NCBI RefSeq assembly: GCF_009905375.1
Contig: NC_133650.1
Span: 66,405,669 to 66,469,668, forward strand
DNA from: Apium graveolens
Taxonomy: Eukaryota; Streptophyta; Magnoliopsida; Apiales; Apiaceae
Reading direction: 5' to 3'
DNA length: 64,000 bases
Positions 31,122 to 43,900 of this stretch are shown piece after piece. Position numbers and translations under genes: made by a program. A model generated the notes under the pieces. That model saw nothing but the letters and a program-made list of their open reading frames with translations, had not been told where the DNA came from and did no database searches. How positions within the stretch are numbered: the stretch's first letter is position 1; the number at the start of each line of letters is the position of its first letter.

Positions 31122-33295
31122 TGTAATAACCCCAATTTTTGGAATTTTTGAAACACGGATGAATAGTAACTTTTGCTGAGGATGCTGATTAAGGAAAATA
31201 TCGGACCACGCTATATATGAGTACTATCATGGAAATTCTAAGATCATATTAGTATTCCATAAAGTAAATGAGTGTATGTAAAGGTCGTTAGATTTCGAAT
31301 CCGGACACTTTGATTTTTCCCCGAAAATCCCCCAGATACCGAAAGAATTGAGTATAAGGTAACATGATTAAAAGGATTTAAATTTAAGGATTTTAAGATA
31401 GGATCATAAAAAGAAATATAAAATATTGAGAAAAGTTTAGGGGAAACCCAAGTAATAAGATCCCGGGTATGATCCCTCAAACGATTAACGAAAACGAGAG
31501 ATAAGCGAACCGTAAAACAAATAAGCGACCAAGAGACAAGCTTGTACAAGAAGCCAATGGTTGTGACATCATCAAACCACAAGGAAGAGACATGTGTTAA
31601 AAGGATGACATAGGCTTGATGATGCAAGCATGGTTAAAAGATATTTAGCTAAGATTGATTTATGGCCAAGTATTTGAAACCTAGTTAATTAAATCAAGGT
31701 TTAATTTAACCAAGCAAATAAAACAACACACAAAGTCAACCAAGCAAGAATCAAAGAAGCATTTTCACTATCTTCTTCCCCCAAAAAGCTCTCGACCTTT
31801 CTTCTTAAAATAAGGAGGAGTTTTTCAAAAACTTAAGCTACACACCTTCAAAAATTATAAGGTTTGTTTCCTTAGCTTCCATAATTCATAACTTAGTTAT
31901 GCTATAAGTTTGGATCCAAGAATCCAAGATTTACCTAGATAAACAATTCCTAAAAGTTTAGGGTGAATAGTAACTTTCAAGAACAAATTTGTGATTCTTG
32001 ATTTTATTTGTAAAGACAGGGTAGCTTAAGAAAAGATCAAGGCTTCCATGGGGATTCCAAGGATTTTTTATTGATTAAAAGCTTCAAGAAGGTATAAAAC
32101 TTCAAACCCTAGCTTTACTTTTGAGTATTAGGAATGGTTTTGATTTTTATAGTTCTTGAGAAGCATGATTCATGTATATTTAGAGTTTGGCTGGATTTGT
32201 AACGAGTTTGAGATGTAGATCTTGGTTATTGGTTAATGAACCTTAGTATGGTTAGTAGCTCTTGTTTTGATTGAATGAGTTGGATAAAACATGAACTAAT
32301 GGACTGATTTAGTGAGGTTTGGATGAATTTTGGTTGTAATGTTGGTTATAAGTGGTTTGTGGTTGATTTGTAGTATTATAAACTTTGGTAATCGCGTAAA
32401 CATAGCCGTCATAATCCCCGATTTACCTTAGACTGTTTTTGTTATTAAGTTAAGGACCCGTGAACTCACTGTTAGATTCTGACCATTGCCATGTTTAGAT
32501 AGTTCATGTTACGAGCTTCGTTTTGATATGTGGTTCGCTTAAATCCGATGTACGGTTTAGGAGAAACGACCGTTTTAAGTAACGGCGTTTCGCAAACGAA
32601 CCATTACCCCTCTCCTTACTTAAAAACCTTGGTTAAGGCCCTTAAATGACTAATTGGAGTATGAAACAATTATGTAAAGTGTATTAGGCAGTTGGTAGAG
32701 TACTCGCGAAAGAATCGCCTTAAAATTCTTAATGGTTAATTTATTAAAAATGGTGGAGCCGAGGGTACTCGAACGACTTATATGATTCGTTAAGCGTATG
32801 AGTGACCATAAGCGAACGTTAGGGTTCAATTGGTTAAAGTCTAGTTTCTTAAGCGACCGTGGTTTAATTCCGACTTATGTTGTTGTTCATAGGTTATCGG
32901 ACCCACTCTAAGCTTAAGTCTATCCGGAAACACTCAGGCAAGTTTTCTACCCGTTATACTGTTGTTGTGATGTATATATATGTATATGCATTATCTTGTG
33001 ATAAGTACATGATTGTTATTAGCAAATCTTGCGATATATTGGAGCATGCTGATATGGTATATATGCATGCCTGTTTCGTAATCTTGATATCTAATTGTTG
33101 ATTCAAATGCTTATAAGTTGCATAATACTTATGGTAGAGATAAGCAGTAGTTGCGTATACCCTTAGTTTAGGGGACCCAAAAGTGAACATTTTCTAAACC
33201 GGGAGTCGATGTTCCCCAGTATAATATATATATATATATATATATGAATAGTTTTCAAAACTATTAATCGAATAAGGTTTATTCGATAACTTTAT

Positions 33296-33470
33296 TTTAC
33301 TTAATGAATATTATTTTGAATATTCACTCGAGTACTTATGACTCCACTTATTTTATTACTGAATATTATTTTGAATATTCACTCGAGGACTTATGACTCC
33401 GCTTATTTTATTAATGAATATCATTTTGAATATTCATTCGAGGACTTATGACTCCGCTTATTTTATTAAA
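33296..33470. repeat. Minisatellite in G2 5' LTR, three units
   Basis: The phrase TGAATATTATTTTGAATATTC, with variants, is followed by CTCGAGGACTTATGACTCC three times. The copy in the 3' LTR is at 43136-43306. Solo LTR-1 has five units. Confidence 0.85.
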
Positions 33471-34214
33471 TAATATTCTTTATTTTATTATAGAATAATG
33501 TTTCGGTAATCAAACTTATTTTCAATTATTCAAATAAAGATCGTACTTTCGTATAAGTATATCTTTGGTTATTTATTATTCATTTCAAGTATAAGTTTTA
33601 AAACTTCTACTTCAATTATTTTTATAAAGATTATCCTTTATGGGAATATTATTTAAATAATAATATTCAGAAATTTCTAATATATCGGGACTGATTTATT
33701 TCATTAAATCAGCATTACTCCAAACATTCTTAAAATTGTTTTCGAGTCTTCAAAATGATTTTTAAAAGTTAGGGCGTATCCCAAAACTCATTTTTATATT
33801 TAAGATCCTCCTTTCGAAGGGGATTTAAATACTCGCTCAAAACCTGAGGGATCCGGCTCTGTGGCGTATTTTATATTCGCAACAAGGTTGTTGTTTTGAT
33901 AAAAGAGTTTTTGATTACCTACCCAACACTCGGGAAGTAAAATTCTTGGAATAAGTTAATCCATTAACAGGCATCGCCTGGGAAATATCGGTAAGTTTTC
34001 CTTTCCAACTAGATACGACTTCTTGGTGGAGCCATATCAACAAGTTTCTACTTGGGGAAAGGGGGGACGAGCTTTACGTTTTAGAGTCATCGATTTCATC
34101 TGAACTAGGAGTGGCATAAGTGGTCGAGTGGCGCCGGCCCAGCCTTATTATATTGGCCCAAATGGCCCGGAAGTTCCGCTAAGACGGTCCATTCCTTAGG
34201 AGTCCAGTGTTCGG

Positions 34215-34412
34215 TTGACAAGTAAATCCGACGGTTCTCCTCTACATGTAGAAAATGGTGGGGTTGCACAACTACGACTGATCATTGTGAGTGGTCTTCC
34301 TGGCGCGGCAAACTCCCGTAATGAGTTCATCATCCAGTTGGATATTTCTGCAACACTACCCAAAGCACTTCAAAAGAAAGGCTACAGCTGGGCGATTGTT
34401 GATTGTTGGTAG
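34215..34412 (+). other. Coding-like patch inside the G2 LTR
   Basis: This open frame contains RNEFIIQLDISATLPKALQK followed by KGYSWAIVDCW. The same frame is open in the 3' LTR (44123-44311). The surrounding block is absent from solo LTR-1, where a different sequence occupies 7640-7970. It may be a captured host-gene fragment. I do not recognise a family, and it may be chance. Confidence 0.3.
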
Positions 34413-35385
34413 GGTCGAGTTTTCAAAATGATGTTTTTATCAAATGAAGAATCTCGTAACTTCATTTCATTTTGATGATATTTCAAAGATTGATTTTATA
34501 TAAGTTTTGTCTTGTAGCTTCATCTATGGGATGAACTATTTATACCTTGAACGGTGGTAGTTCAAGTAGTATTCAGAAAAAGATATAAGTATATTAGAGT
34601 ATCTTGTAACTTTATCTTTTTAACTTATATCTGGTTAATGATTATCTTATGCATGACAAAGATTTTCATAAAAACATTGAGACAAGGTTAGATATATGAG
34701 ATCACCTTGCAACGATATTTTTATACAGTTATAAACTGGAACTCTGTGTACATTATACATGTTAGAGGATTTCAAAGATTTTGAGTAGTATATATGTATA
34801 TATACTGAATATTTTGCGACTTGTCGCGTTAAGATATCAACTTGGTTCATTTCTTCTTGACCAAGACTTTCATGAGTACTATGAGAATGCTCATATATTG
34901 TAAATTATTATACATATTATTTCGGTGGTCTTGTTGCTCACCCTTGCGTTCTTCTTTCATCACACAACAACAGATAGAAAAGATGAACATGACCAAGCTC
35001 CCAATTCGTGAGCGGATAAGAAACGTTCCGCAGTTTCCTGTAGGCGTTGATGCCGTTGTGGCTGAGGTAGGAGCTACCAATAGGCTAGGCTTTCAACTTT
35101 TGATGTACCAGACTTATGTATATTATGAATTGTAATAATGGCAAAGAATATGTAAATTTATTCAGAAACCCTTTTGAGGTGTAACGACTTATAATTATGG
35201 AATAAAACGACTTGTGTTATTTTTGGTATTCATCTCTGAGACTATAACTTGTGGTGTGTGTGTGTGTATATTTTGGGGTCACAGTACGCAGTAGATGGTT
35301 GTTTATTAAGATTAATTGTTATTAAGTGAAATGGAACTCGTGACAACCCGGATCCCCGACCCCGGATTTGGGGGTGTTACAGAAA

Positions 35386-35397
35386 TGGTATCAGAGC
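35386..35397 (+). promoter_or_regulatory. G2 primer-binding site
   Basis: TGGTATCAGAGC, four bases inside the 5' LTR end, complementary to initiator-Met tRNA. Confidence 0.93.
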
Positions 35398-35554
35398 TAA
35401 GCGTTATAAACCTCAGAGATGAAGTGACGTTAAAATTATAAGTTCACTAAGATAAATAAGAACTCTTGCCAAGTTCATAGTCGGACTACCTAACGTAGTA
35501 CTGAAAGTTAAAACCCTTATGGAAACCCTTATAAATATCGTGATAGAAGCGTAG

Positions 35555-35776
35555 TTCATTATTGTATATGGTAGCGGGACTCCGAACCCTGAGGTTGAGG
35601 AGCAACAATGCGATGATGTTTTATTAATTATTGGAGATCAGATTGTGGATTCGATAGAGCGTCCTAACAAGGGACCGGATGATGTTCATATTGAGGATGT
35701 AGCGGTTAAGGATGTTGTCCTAGAAGGGATTATTGCTGAGAAGGATCCCATGGAGGATCCTGACAAGAATAAATAA
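35555..35776 (+). other. Short acidic open frame in the G2 leader
   Basis: This is a 73-codon frame without ATG, ending at TAA 35774, with an acidic composition (PEVEEQQCDDVLLIIGDQ, later HIEDVAVKDVVLEG). It lies between PBS and the first pol fragment. It could be a remnant of a pre-gag or gag segment, or chance. I do not recognise it. Confidence 0.3.
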
Positions 35777-35839
35777 AGGACCACTGAGGAATTGATGACC
35801 ATGGTCAGGGTGACTACCAGAGGTAGGATTGGCCGGTCA

Positions 35840-36690
35840 CTACCGGAGGTTCGTTCAAGTTTGTAAAGATAATAGCCCCTTTAACGCAGCTTACTCGTAA
35901 GACTCAGAAGTTCGAATGGACGGAGAAATGTGAGAACAACTTTTAAGAACTAAAGCAAAGGTTGGTGATAGCTACTATGTTGGCGTTACCGGATGGAAAA
36001 GGAGATTTTGTGATGTGTAATGACGCTTCGCATAAAGAATTAGGGTGCTTCTTATACAGCACAGCAAGGTAATCGCGTACGCGTCAAGACAATTAAGGGA
36101 ATATAAAATTCGATGTCCCCACCCATGAGCTTGGGCTCGTGGCAATAGTTTTGCCCTAAAGATTGGAGGCACTACTTGTATGGAGAGAAGTGCGAGATTT
36201 ACACAAGCCATAAGTACTCTAGTGCATTTTTACGCAGAAAGAGCTCAACATGCGCCAGAGGAGGTGGATAGACCTAATCAAGGATAACGATTATGAGATT
36301 CTTTATCATCCAGGGAAAGCCAAAATGGTGGCTAATGTCCTTAGTATAAAAGAGAGACTCAAGATGAAACTGTCTTTGGGAGAGTTGATAAGAGATTTTG
36401 AGAAAATGAAAATAAAAGTGAAGGTAACCGGAGCCGGTACCGAAAAGCTGTTTGAGATTGCAATACAACCCGAATTATTGGAAAAGATTATATTGTGCCA
36501 AGAAAAAGTGATGAATGAAGGCAGGGAGCCAACAAATAGAGAAAAGATTAATACCGAGAAAGATGATAAGGGAAGAATGAGGTATTCCTACAGAATTTGA
36601 GTTCCAAATGTTCAAGAGCTTAAGGACGAGACCTTAAATGAAAGCCATAGTTCAAGGAATAAGATTTAGGGCAAACCCTGAATGTGAGAG
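35840..36690 (+). pseudogene. pol: G2 RT end, RNase H and integrase start, remnant placed before gag
   Basis: The remnant contains RT C-terminal motifs (APLTQLTRKTQKFEW), RNase H motifs with shifts (ASRQLREYKI, RHYLYGEKCEIYT) and the RNase H end YHPGKAKMVANVLS at 36301, which opens a 116-codon frame from 36250. It then runs into the start of integrase (VPNVQELKDETLNESHSS near 36600-36660). It is pol sequence but lies upstream of the recognisable gag, so the order is abnormal. Confidence 0.75.
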
Positions 36691-36939
36691 TCAGGGAGGT
36701 CGCCATCAAGAAAGAAAGAACCCATAACAAAATCGAAAACAAGGATTTTAACGTATAAGATAACCCTGATTATGGGAGAAGGATGAAACATTTCATACCG
36801 AGAAAATAGAAGTCGAGCAAGATAGGGAGAACCGGGATGGTACTCCTATGGGACAATTCATGGACCTGTCTAAACAAAAATTATACTTTTATTCCCAAAC
36901 ACCACCCTAAGGAAACAATGCGGTGGGAAATTCTTTCAG

Positions 36940-37300
36940 GACCTTTAAGTCACTAAGCTCTCAGAGTTCCAAGGAACAAGCTGACCAAGCCAAGGCAAGA
37001 GCCTGGCCAAAGGAAATAGAGGACTGATTTTATATTCTAAATGATTGATGAAGTGCAAAAGACTATTTTTGTCACTTACCTTCCTAAGAGAGAGGCCACC
37101 CGCTGGTGAAAGGCGAAGAAAGACACGGGGCCAGAGGTTATAATAAACCGATTAAAGTTCAGTCAATTGTTTTCGGGAAAGTACTTCCCAAAGTTATAGA
37201 GATAGTGTAAAAGCTTTAGAGCCAGAACAAAGGCGGACGAGTATGATGAGTTATGAATCTAGGTTGTAAAAGTTGGTAAGATTCGTCCTGAGGACATGAA
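36940..37300 (+). pseudogene. gag: G2 gag remnant
   Basis: Frame-shifted gypsy gag core: KARAWPKEIED, VQKTIFVTYLPKREATRW, FSGKYFPKL and LEPEQRRTSMMSYESRL align with the G1 gag at 4480-4736. It has many stops. It comes after a pol fragment and before a second set of pol remnants. Confidence 0.65.
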
Positions 37301-38389
37301 TCCTAGAATGACTTGATGTTTGAAGTAAATAATTAGTGGATTCATGAAATGATTGTAAGAGAAAGGAAAATAAAAAGAAACTGAAGTGGAAAGGAATATA
37401 AAGGCAATAGAGTTTGAGGTATGATAAGGGAGTTGGGTATGAGGAAACGCTAAAGACTCGTAATAATAAAAATAGAAAAGTATGTAATCATCAGGATGAG
37501 GGTGATTCACCATGAGTTAAAATTGATGGTTGAAGGCATAAGAGGTACATATATTTTATCCCCTTTAATTTGGGAGGATTTGAGGAAACCTTGAGATGGT
37601 TCGAAGGATATATAATGAGACGCGGATAGACTGAGGAGACAAGAAAGTAAGAAATTAGGAAATGGGATGAAGGAAGGACCTTTAAGAAGGTGAAGTGTAT
37701 GTAAGACCTCTGACTTGATACCCAGAGAGGAAGACTCTAGGTATATAAGATATCCCAGTGTTGAGATGACTGTTGAGATAAATAAAAGAGGTAAATGAGT
37801 AGTTAGAACTAAAAGGTTCACGTTGAACATGACCAATATCTTCTAGAACATCCCTGTTATCATTACTGAATCAGGCAATAAAAGCGGATAACCGTTGTTA
37901 TCTTTTGGAGGCCATATTGATTGACCTCATTTTGAATACAAATGTTATTGTGAAATTAGGCATATACTATCGAGGTGGGAATGATTGAATAAGACACTCT
38001 TATCAGGGATATATGATTTAATTTATCTATGGAAGGATGCATGTACCTTTTTAAAGGTGGAATTAAGGATAGAACATCGGTAACTTAAAATGAATCCTAG
38101 GGGAATGCATAAAGGTTGGCATTTCACCCTTAATAGGGATAGTATGAGTTTTGACAGTATGAGTTGGAAAGGATTAAGGTAACAACAACCTTTAAGGATC
38201 AGTGGAGAAATTTTTCAGAAGTATATAGACAATGATTCTGGTATTAGTACATGGTATCTTGATATGCCCTGTGCCTAGGGTGTACCTGAAGAAGGATTTA
38301 AGGATAACCTTAAAGGTTTTACAAGGAGAAAGGTAATAATCAAAGTTCTCAAGAATAGAAATTTTGATGAAGAAAATATGACGTAATTA
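37301..38389 (+). other. G2 degenerate internal stretch
   Basis: By position this should hold the gag C-terminus, protease and RT start. I see no zinc knuckle and no D-S/T-G protease motif, only short fragments. Stops are dense in all frames. Confidence 0.45.
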
Positions 38390-38770
38390 TAATAATGCCA
38401 GGTGGGGCACGTGTTGAACCATAAGAAAGTATAGATCGACCCAATGAGAGTCGGGATTGGTGAAAATAAGAAGGACCCAAGATAAGAGACGTCTTAAGTA
38501 TGATCGAGAGTCAGTCGTGACAATGTTCACATCTAAAGACTATAGCAATGACTTATGGAAAAATGGTGAATTTTTTTTTTCACTAGGACTTAAGAAAAGC
38601 ATTTTCACATAAGCAGTGATTGAAATGAGGAAGAAAATTTATTTGGAGGTGGTTAAAATGATATTGATTATAAGGAAATTTTACTATCATGAAAGGCCAA
38701 AGAGGTGGCCGACACTTTAAGTGTAAGAGGGCAATTATAGGCGCTCGTGCTAGAGGAATACATTGATGAT
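38390..38770 (+). pseudogene. pol: G2 RT-RNase H remnant, second copy
   Basis: It contains VGHVLNHKKV and IDPMRV, matching the gypsy RT motif before the connection domain. Near 38690 the RNase H end follows as FYYH, a shift, then AKEVADTLSVRGQL. This is the second RNase H end in this internal region. The first is at 36301. Confidence 0.6.
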
Positions 38771-40160
38771 GGTTAAAGCCGTGAAGGTTGTATTATGGTG
38801 TGAAAGATTGACATTCCTTCTGATAATTGTGCGATACTCAACTATAATAGTAGTTTGGTAAAGATTTAATTCATGTTATCGCTGTGAGCGGGCTACATAT
38901 CTTAGAAGGTCCTATCTTGAGAATAAGCCAGGACCATGTTTCAAAAAGGATTAAACAAACCTTTGAGTTAAGTCTTCTATTGAAGGCATATGATTAAGAA
39001 TGGTATTAACCTGCTATCGTTGCTTTCATTGAAACTCTTCTGCAATTTTATCTACTTCATGTCATATGTACGTCAAGTTCAGGAGTGTTCTTCATGAATC
39101 ATAAACGGTGATCATGTTACCTCCTTAGAAGGATTCGATACGATATGTATGGACTCCGTATGGTTAGCTATTAAGACTTCATGGAAAACGAATGACTACA
39201 GTAGGTCAACGGTGGGCCATAGTAATGCAGGAATGATTCTGCGAGTAATGAGCCGATTACTTACAACCATGAGAGTTGTATTGGAATGGATGTTGAGAGT
39301 GAGTACCACTAATCGGGTCGTGGTGGTGTATAAGTTAGCATTGATAAGCTAATTAAGTCGATTATGTACCTATTGAATACTTATTCCTTCTTATCAATAG
39401 AGAGTCGTATTAATATACGAGGAAGGTTGCTGTACAAGCATAGAATTCTAGTAACGATGATGTCTAGAATGAGATCCCAAATTCGATTTTCGATGTCGAG
39501 GGAGTTTCAAAGGTGATTGTGTATAAGCTCGAGGAAGAGCATGGGTCCATAGAATGATGGATGGAATAGCAAAAATGTTTAAGCAGGTGAAATGTGATGC
39601 TATAATACTTGATGTTGATATATATATGTATACGCTTTGTTCTCCTATGACAAACCTCTATAGTTCAGAGGTATATTCCAAGCCAGATATTTTATGGCAG
39701 TATTTTTTTCATATATACAATTCTCTTCAGTTCGTTCTTTTCTCTTCTTTTCATTTCATGTAAGCTGAGAAAAACAACCCTTCCAGAAGGGGAGGTATTG
39801 CCGAATGACTATCTATCTGTGTGATAGAAGCCTAGTAGGATACCACATGTTGTTTAATTGCTTGTCAAGTACTAAAGGCTGGCCACCTTCTGTACTAACT
39901 ATGCAATAGAACAACTGTTCATGATCATAGTGATCTCTCAATAAATTCTTTTACTTCTACACGAAGGACCAAGCTTTCGAAGATGGAGGCAGCTAGAGAT
40001 GAAGTGGTACCCAGTATGGTGGTATTCGGAATGGAAACGCATTCGTGATACTAAGGTTGACGCGATTATTAAAAGGTTATAAAACTCTAGCGAGTAAAGG
40101 TATATCTAGAATAATATTATGTACGGAAGATAGTAACGATTACGAACTGGGAAAGAATGG
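38771..40160 (+). other. G2 degenerate integrase region
   Basis: By position this is the integrase core. Only a weak match is visible (IDKLIKSIMYLLNTYS near 39335-39390, resembling the integrase DRLTKSAHF motif). No intact DDE residues can be assigned. An A/T-rich patch lies at 39600-39770. Confidence 0.4.
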
Positions 40161-40935
40161 GTATTGAGAAGGAAAAGCTATAATGCTAGAAGCTATGAGG
40201 AGAGTCTGTGCAATAGACTTGAAAGAATTTGGAATGATCACTTAACGCAGATTGAGTTTTTTTACGATAATAGATCGTATGTCAGTATCGAGGTATCGCC
40301 TTATGAGATCCTTGAGGGAAGACAATGTCGATCTCCCTTATGTTAGGATGAAGTTGCAGAACGCAAGATGCTCGGACCAGCAGTGGTCTAAAGGACCAAG
40401 GATATAATAGATCTAATCAGAGGATGGCTGGTAGTAGCCCAAGATGGACATAAGAAGTATATTGATTTGACACGAAAAGAAACAGAGTAGGAAGTAGGGG
40501 ACCTAGTGCTGTTATAGGTATTCCCTTGGAAAAGATGGATGTGGTTCAGAAAGAAAGGAAAGCTAAGCCCACGAAGTGTTGGACCCTTGGAGATATCAAG
40601 ACGTATTGGGAAGTTAGCATATGAGCTAGCCCTACCCCCGAACCTGTAGCAAGTTCATAACATGTTTCACGTATCAATGTTAAGGAAGTGTAATTCGGAT
40701 GCCAGACAAATAGGGGCGTATGAGCGCATAGACATGCAACCAGACGTAACCTATATGGAGCAACCAGGAAGGGTTATATATCAAAAAGGAACAAGTGCTT
40801 AGGAGAAGGGTTATCAAAATAGTCAAAGTTTAGTGGTAGAACCACAATTGTGGAGAATTGACTTGAGAGTTTGAAAGTGCAATTCCAAGAAAGTATCCCT
40901 ATTCATTTTCTATCTGATTCCGGGACGGAATCATT
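40161..40935 (+). pseudogene. pol: G2 integrase C-terminus
   Basis: The remnant begins with WNDHLTQIEFFYDNRSYVSI and EVSPYEILEGRQCRSPLC (ORF 40164-40346), then DLIRGWLVVAQDGHKKYIDL. After stops come PRSVGPLEISRRIGKLAYEL, ALPPNL and QVHNMFHVSMLRKCNSDAR, the gypsy integrase C-terminal pattern, ending with a diverged chromodomain-like tail (YMEQPGRVIYQKG). It ends just before the PPT at 40936. Confidence 0.82.
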
Positions 40936-40947
40936 TTAAGGAGGGGA
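40936..40947 (+). promoter_or_regulatory. G2 polypurine tract
   Basis: A purine run (TTAAGGAGGGGAGA region) immediately before the 3' LTR at 40951. It primes plus-strand cDNA. Confidence 0.85.
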
Positions 40948-40950
40948 GAC

Positions 40951-43900
40951 TGTAATAACCCCAATTTTTGGAATTTTTGAAATACGGGTGAATAGTAACT
41001 TTTGCTGAGGATGCTGATCAAGGAAAATTATCGGACCACGCTATATAAGAGTACTGTCATGGAAATTCTAAGATCGTATTAGTATTCCATAAAGTAAATG
41101 AGTGTTTGTAAAGGTCGTTAGATTTCGAATCCGGACACTTTGATTTTTCCCCGAAAATCCACCAGATACCGAAAGAAGTGAGTATAAGGTAACATGATTA
41201 AAAGGATTTAAATTCAAGGATTTTAAGAGAGGATCATAAAAAGGAATATAAAATATTGAGAAAGGTTTAGGGGAAACCCAAGTAATAAAATCCCGGGTAT
41301 GATCCCTCAAACGATTAACGAAATCGAGAGATAAGCGAACCGTAAAACAAATAAGCGACCAAGAGAGAAGCTTGTACAAGAAGCCAATGGTTGTGACATC
41401 ATCAAACCACAAGGAAGAGACAGGTGTTAAAAGGATGACATAGGCTTGATGATGCAAGCATGGTTAAAAGATATTTAGCTAAGATTTATTTATGGCCAAG
41501 TATTTGAAACCTAGTTAATTAAATCAAGGTTTAATTTAACCAAGCAAATAAAACAACACACAAAGTCAACCAAGCAAGGATCAAAGAAGCATTTTCACTA
41601 TCTTCTTCTCCCAAAAAGCTCTCGACCTTTCTTCTTAAAACAAAGAGGAGTTTTTCAAAAACTCAAGCTACACACCTTCAAAAATTATAAGGTTTGTTTC
41701 CTTAGCTTCCATAATTCATAACTTAGTTATGCTATAAGTTTGGATCCAAGAATCCAAGGATTACCTAGATAAACAATTCCTAAAAGTTTAGGGTGAATAG
41801 TAACTTTCAAGAACAAATTTGTGATTCTTCATTTTATTTGTAAGGACAAGGTAGCTTAAGCATAGATCAAGGCTTCCATGGGCATTCCAAGGATCTTTCA
41901 TTGATTAAAAGCTTCAAGAAGGTATAAAACTTCAAACCCTAGCTTTACTTTTGAGTATTAGGAATGGTTTTGATTGTTATAGTTCTTGAGAAGCATGATT
42001 CATGTATATTTAGAGTTTGGTTGGATTTGTAATGAGTTTAAGATGTAGATCTTGGTGATTGGTCAATGAACCTTAGTATGGTTAGTAGCTCTTGTTTGTG
42101 ATTGAATGAGTTGGATAAAACATGAAGTAATGGACTGATGTAGTGAGGTTTGGATGAATTTTGGTTGTAATGTTGGTTATAAGTGGTTTGTGATTGATTT
42201 GGAGTAGTATAAACTTTGGTAATCGCGTAAACATAGCCGTCGTAATGCCCGATTTACCTTAGACTGTTTTTGTTATTAACTACAGGACCCGTGAACTCAC
42301 TGTTAGATTCTGACCATTTCCATTTTTAGATAGTTCATGTTACGAGCTTCGTTTTGATATGTGGTTCGCTTGAATCCGATGTACGGTTTAGGAGAAATGA
42401 CCGTTTTAAGTAACGGCGTTTCGCGAACGAATCATTACCCCTCGCCTTACTTTGAAACCTTGGTTAAGGCCCTTAAATGACAAATTGGAGTATGAAACAA
42501 TTATGTAAAGTGGATTGGGCAGTTAGTAGAGTACTCGCGAAAGAATCGCTTTAAAATTCTTAATGGTTAATTTATTAAAAATTATGGAGCCGAGGGTACT
42601 CGAACGACTTATGTGATTCGTTAAGCGTAGGAGTGACCATAAGCGAACGTTAGGGTTCAATTGGTTAAAGTCTAGTTTCTTAAGCGACCGTGGTTTAATT
42701 CCGACTTATGTTGTTGTTCATAGGTTATCGGACCCACTCTAAGCTTAAGTCTATCCGGGAACACTCAGGCAAGTTTTCTACCCGTTATACTGTTGTTGTG
42801 ATGTATATATATGTATATGCATTATCTTGTGATAAGTGCATGATTGTTATTAGCAAATCTTGCGATATATTGGAGCATGCTGATATGGCATATATTCATG
42901 CATGTTTCGTAATCTTGATATCTAATTGTTGATTCAAATGCTTATAAGTTGCATAATACTTATGCTAGAGATAAGAAGTAGTTGCGTATAACCTTAGTAT
43001 AGGGGACCCAAAGGTGAACATTTTCTAAACCGGGAGTCGATGTTCCCGAGTATAATATATATATATATATATATATATATGAATAGTTTTCAAAACTATT
43101 AATCGAATAAGGTTTATTCGATAACTTTATTTTACTTAATGAATATTATTTTGAATATTCACTCGAGTACTTATGACTCCGCTTATTTTATTAATGAATA
43201 TTATTTTGAATATTTACTCGAGGACTTATGACTCCGCTTATTTTATTAATGAATATCATTTTGAATATTCATTCGAGGACTTATAACTCCGCTTATTTTA
43301 TTAAATAATATTCTTTATTTTATTAAAGAATAATGTTTCGGTAATCAAACTTATTTTCAATTATTCAAATAAAGATCGTACTTTCGTATAAGTATATCTT
43401 TGGTTATTTATTATTCATTTCAAGTATAAGTTTTAAAACTTCTACTTCAATTATTTTTATAAAGATTATCCTTTATGGGAATATTATTTAAATAATTATA
43501 TTCAGATATTTTCAAATATATCAGGACTGATTTATTTTATTAAATCAGCATTACTCCAAACATTCTTAAAATTGTTTTTGAGTCTTCAAAATGATTTTTA
43601 AAAGTTAGGGCGGATCCCAAAACTCATTTTTATATTTAAGATCCTCCTTTCGAAGGGGATTTAAATACTCGCTTAAAACCTGAGGGATCCGGCTCTTTGG
43701 CGTATTTTATATTAACAACAAGGTTACTGTTTTGATAAAAGAGTTTTTGATTACTTACCCAACACTCGGGAAGTAAAATTCTTGGAATAAGTTAATCCAT
43801 TAACAGGCATCGCATGGGAAATATCGGTAAGTTTTCCTTTCCAACTAGATACGACTTCTTGGTGGAGCCGTATCAACAAGTTTCTACTTGGGGAAAGGAG

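Larger units (their letters stand above)
31122..35381 (+). repeat. G2 5' LTR (4260 bp)
   Basis: It runs from TGTAATAACCCC to GGGGGTGTTACA. It contains an AT run (33223-33245), a three-unit minisatellite (33296-33470), a G2-specific block with a coding-like patch (about 33940-34460), the GCTCACC block (34936) and a small basic ORF (34983-35135). No gene is expected here otherwise. Confidence 0.93.

Noticed and set aside
35386..35397. TGGTATCAGAGC sites taken as tRNA gene fragments
   Set aside because: They are 12-base primer-binding sites directly inside LTRs. No cloverleaf or flanking tRNA sequence is present.
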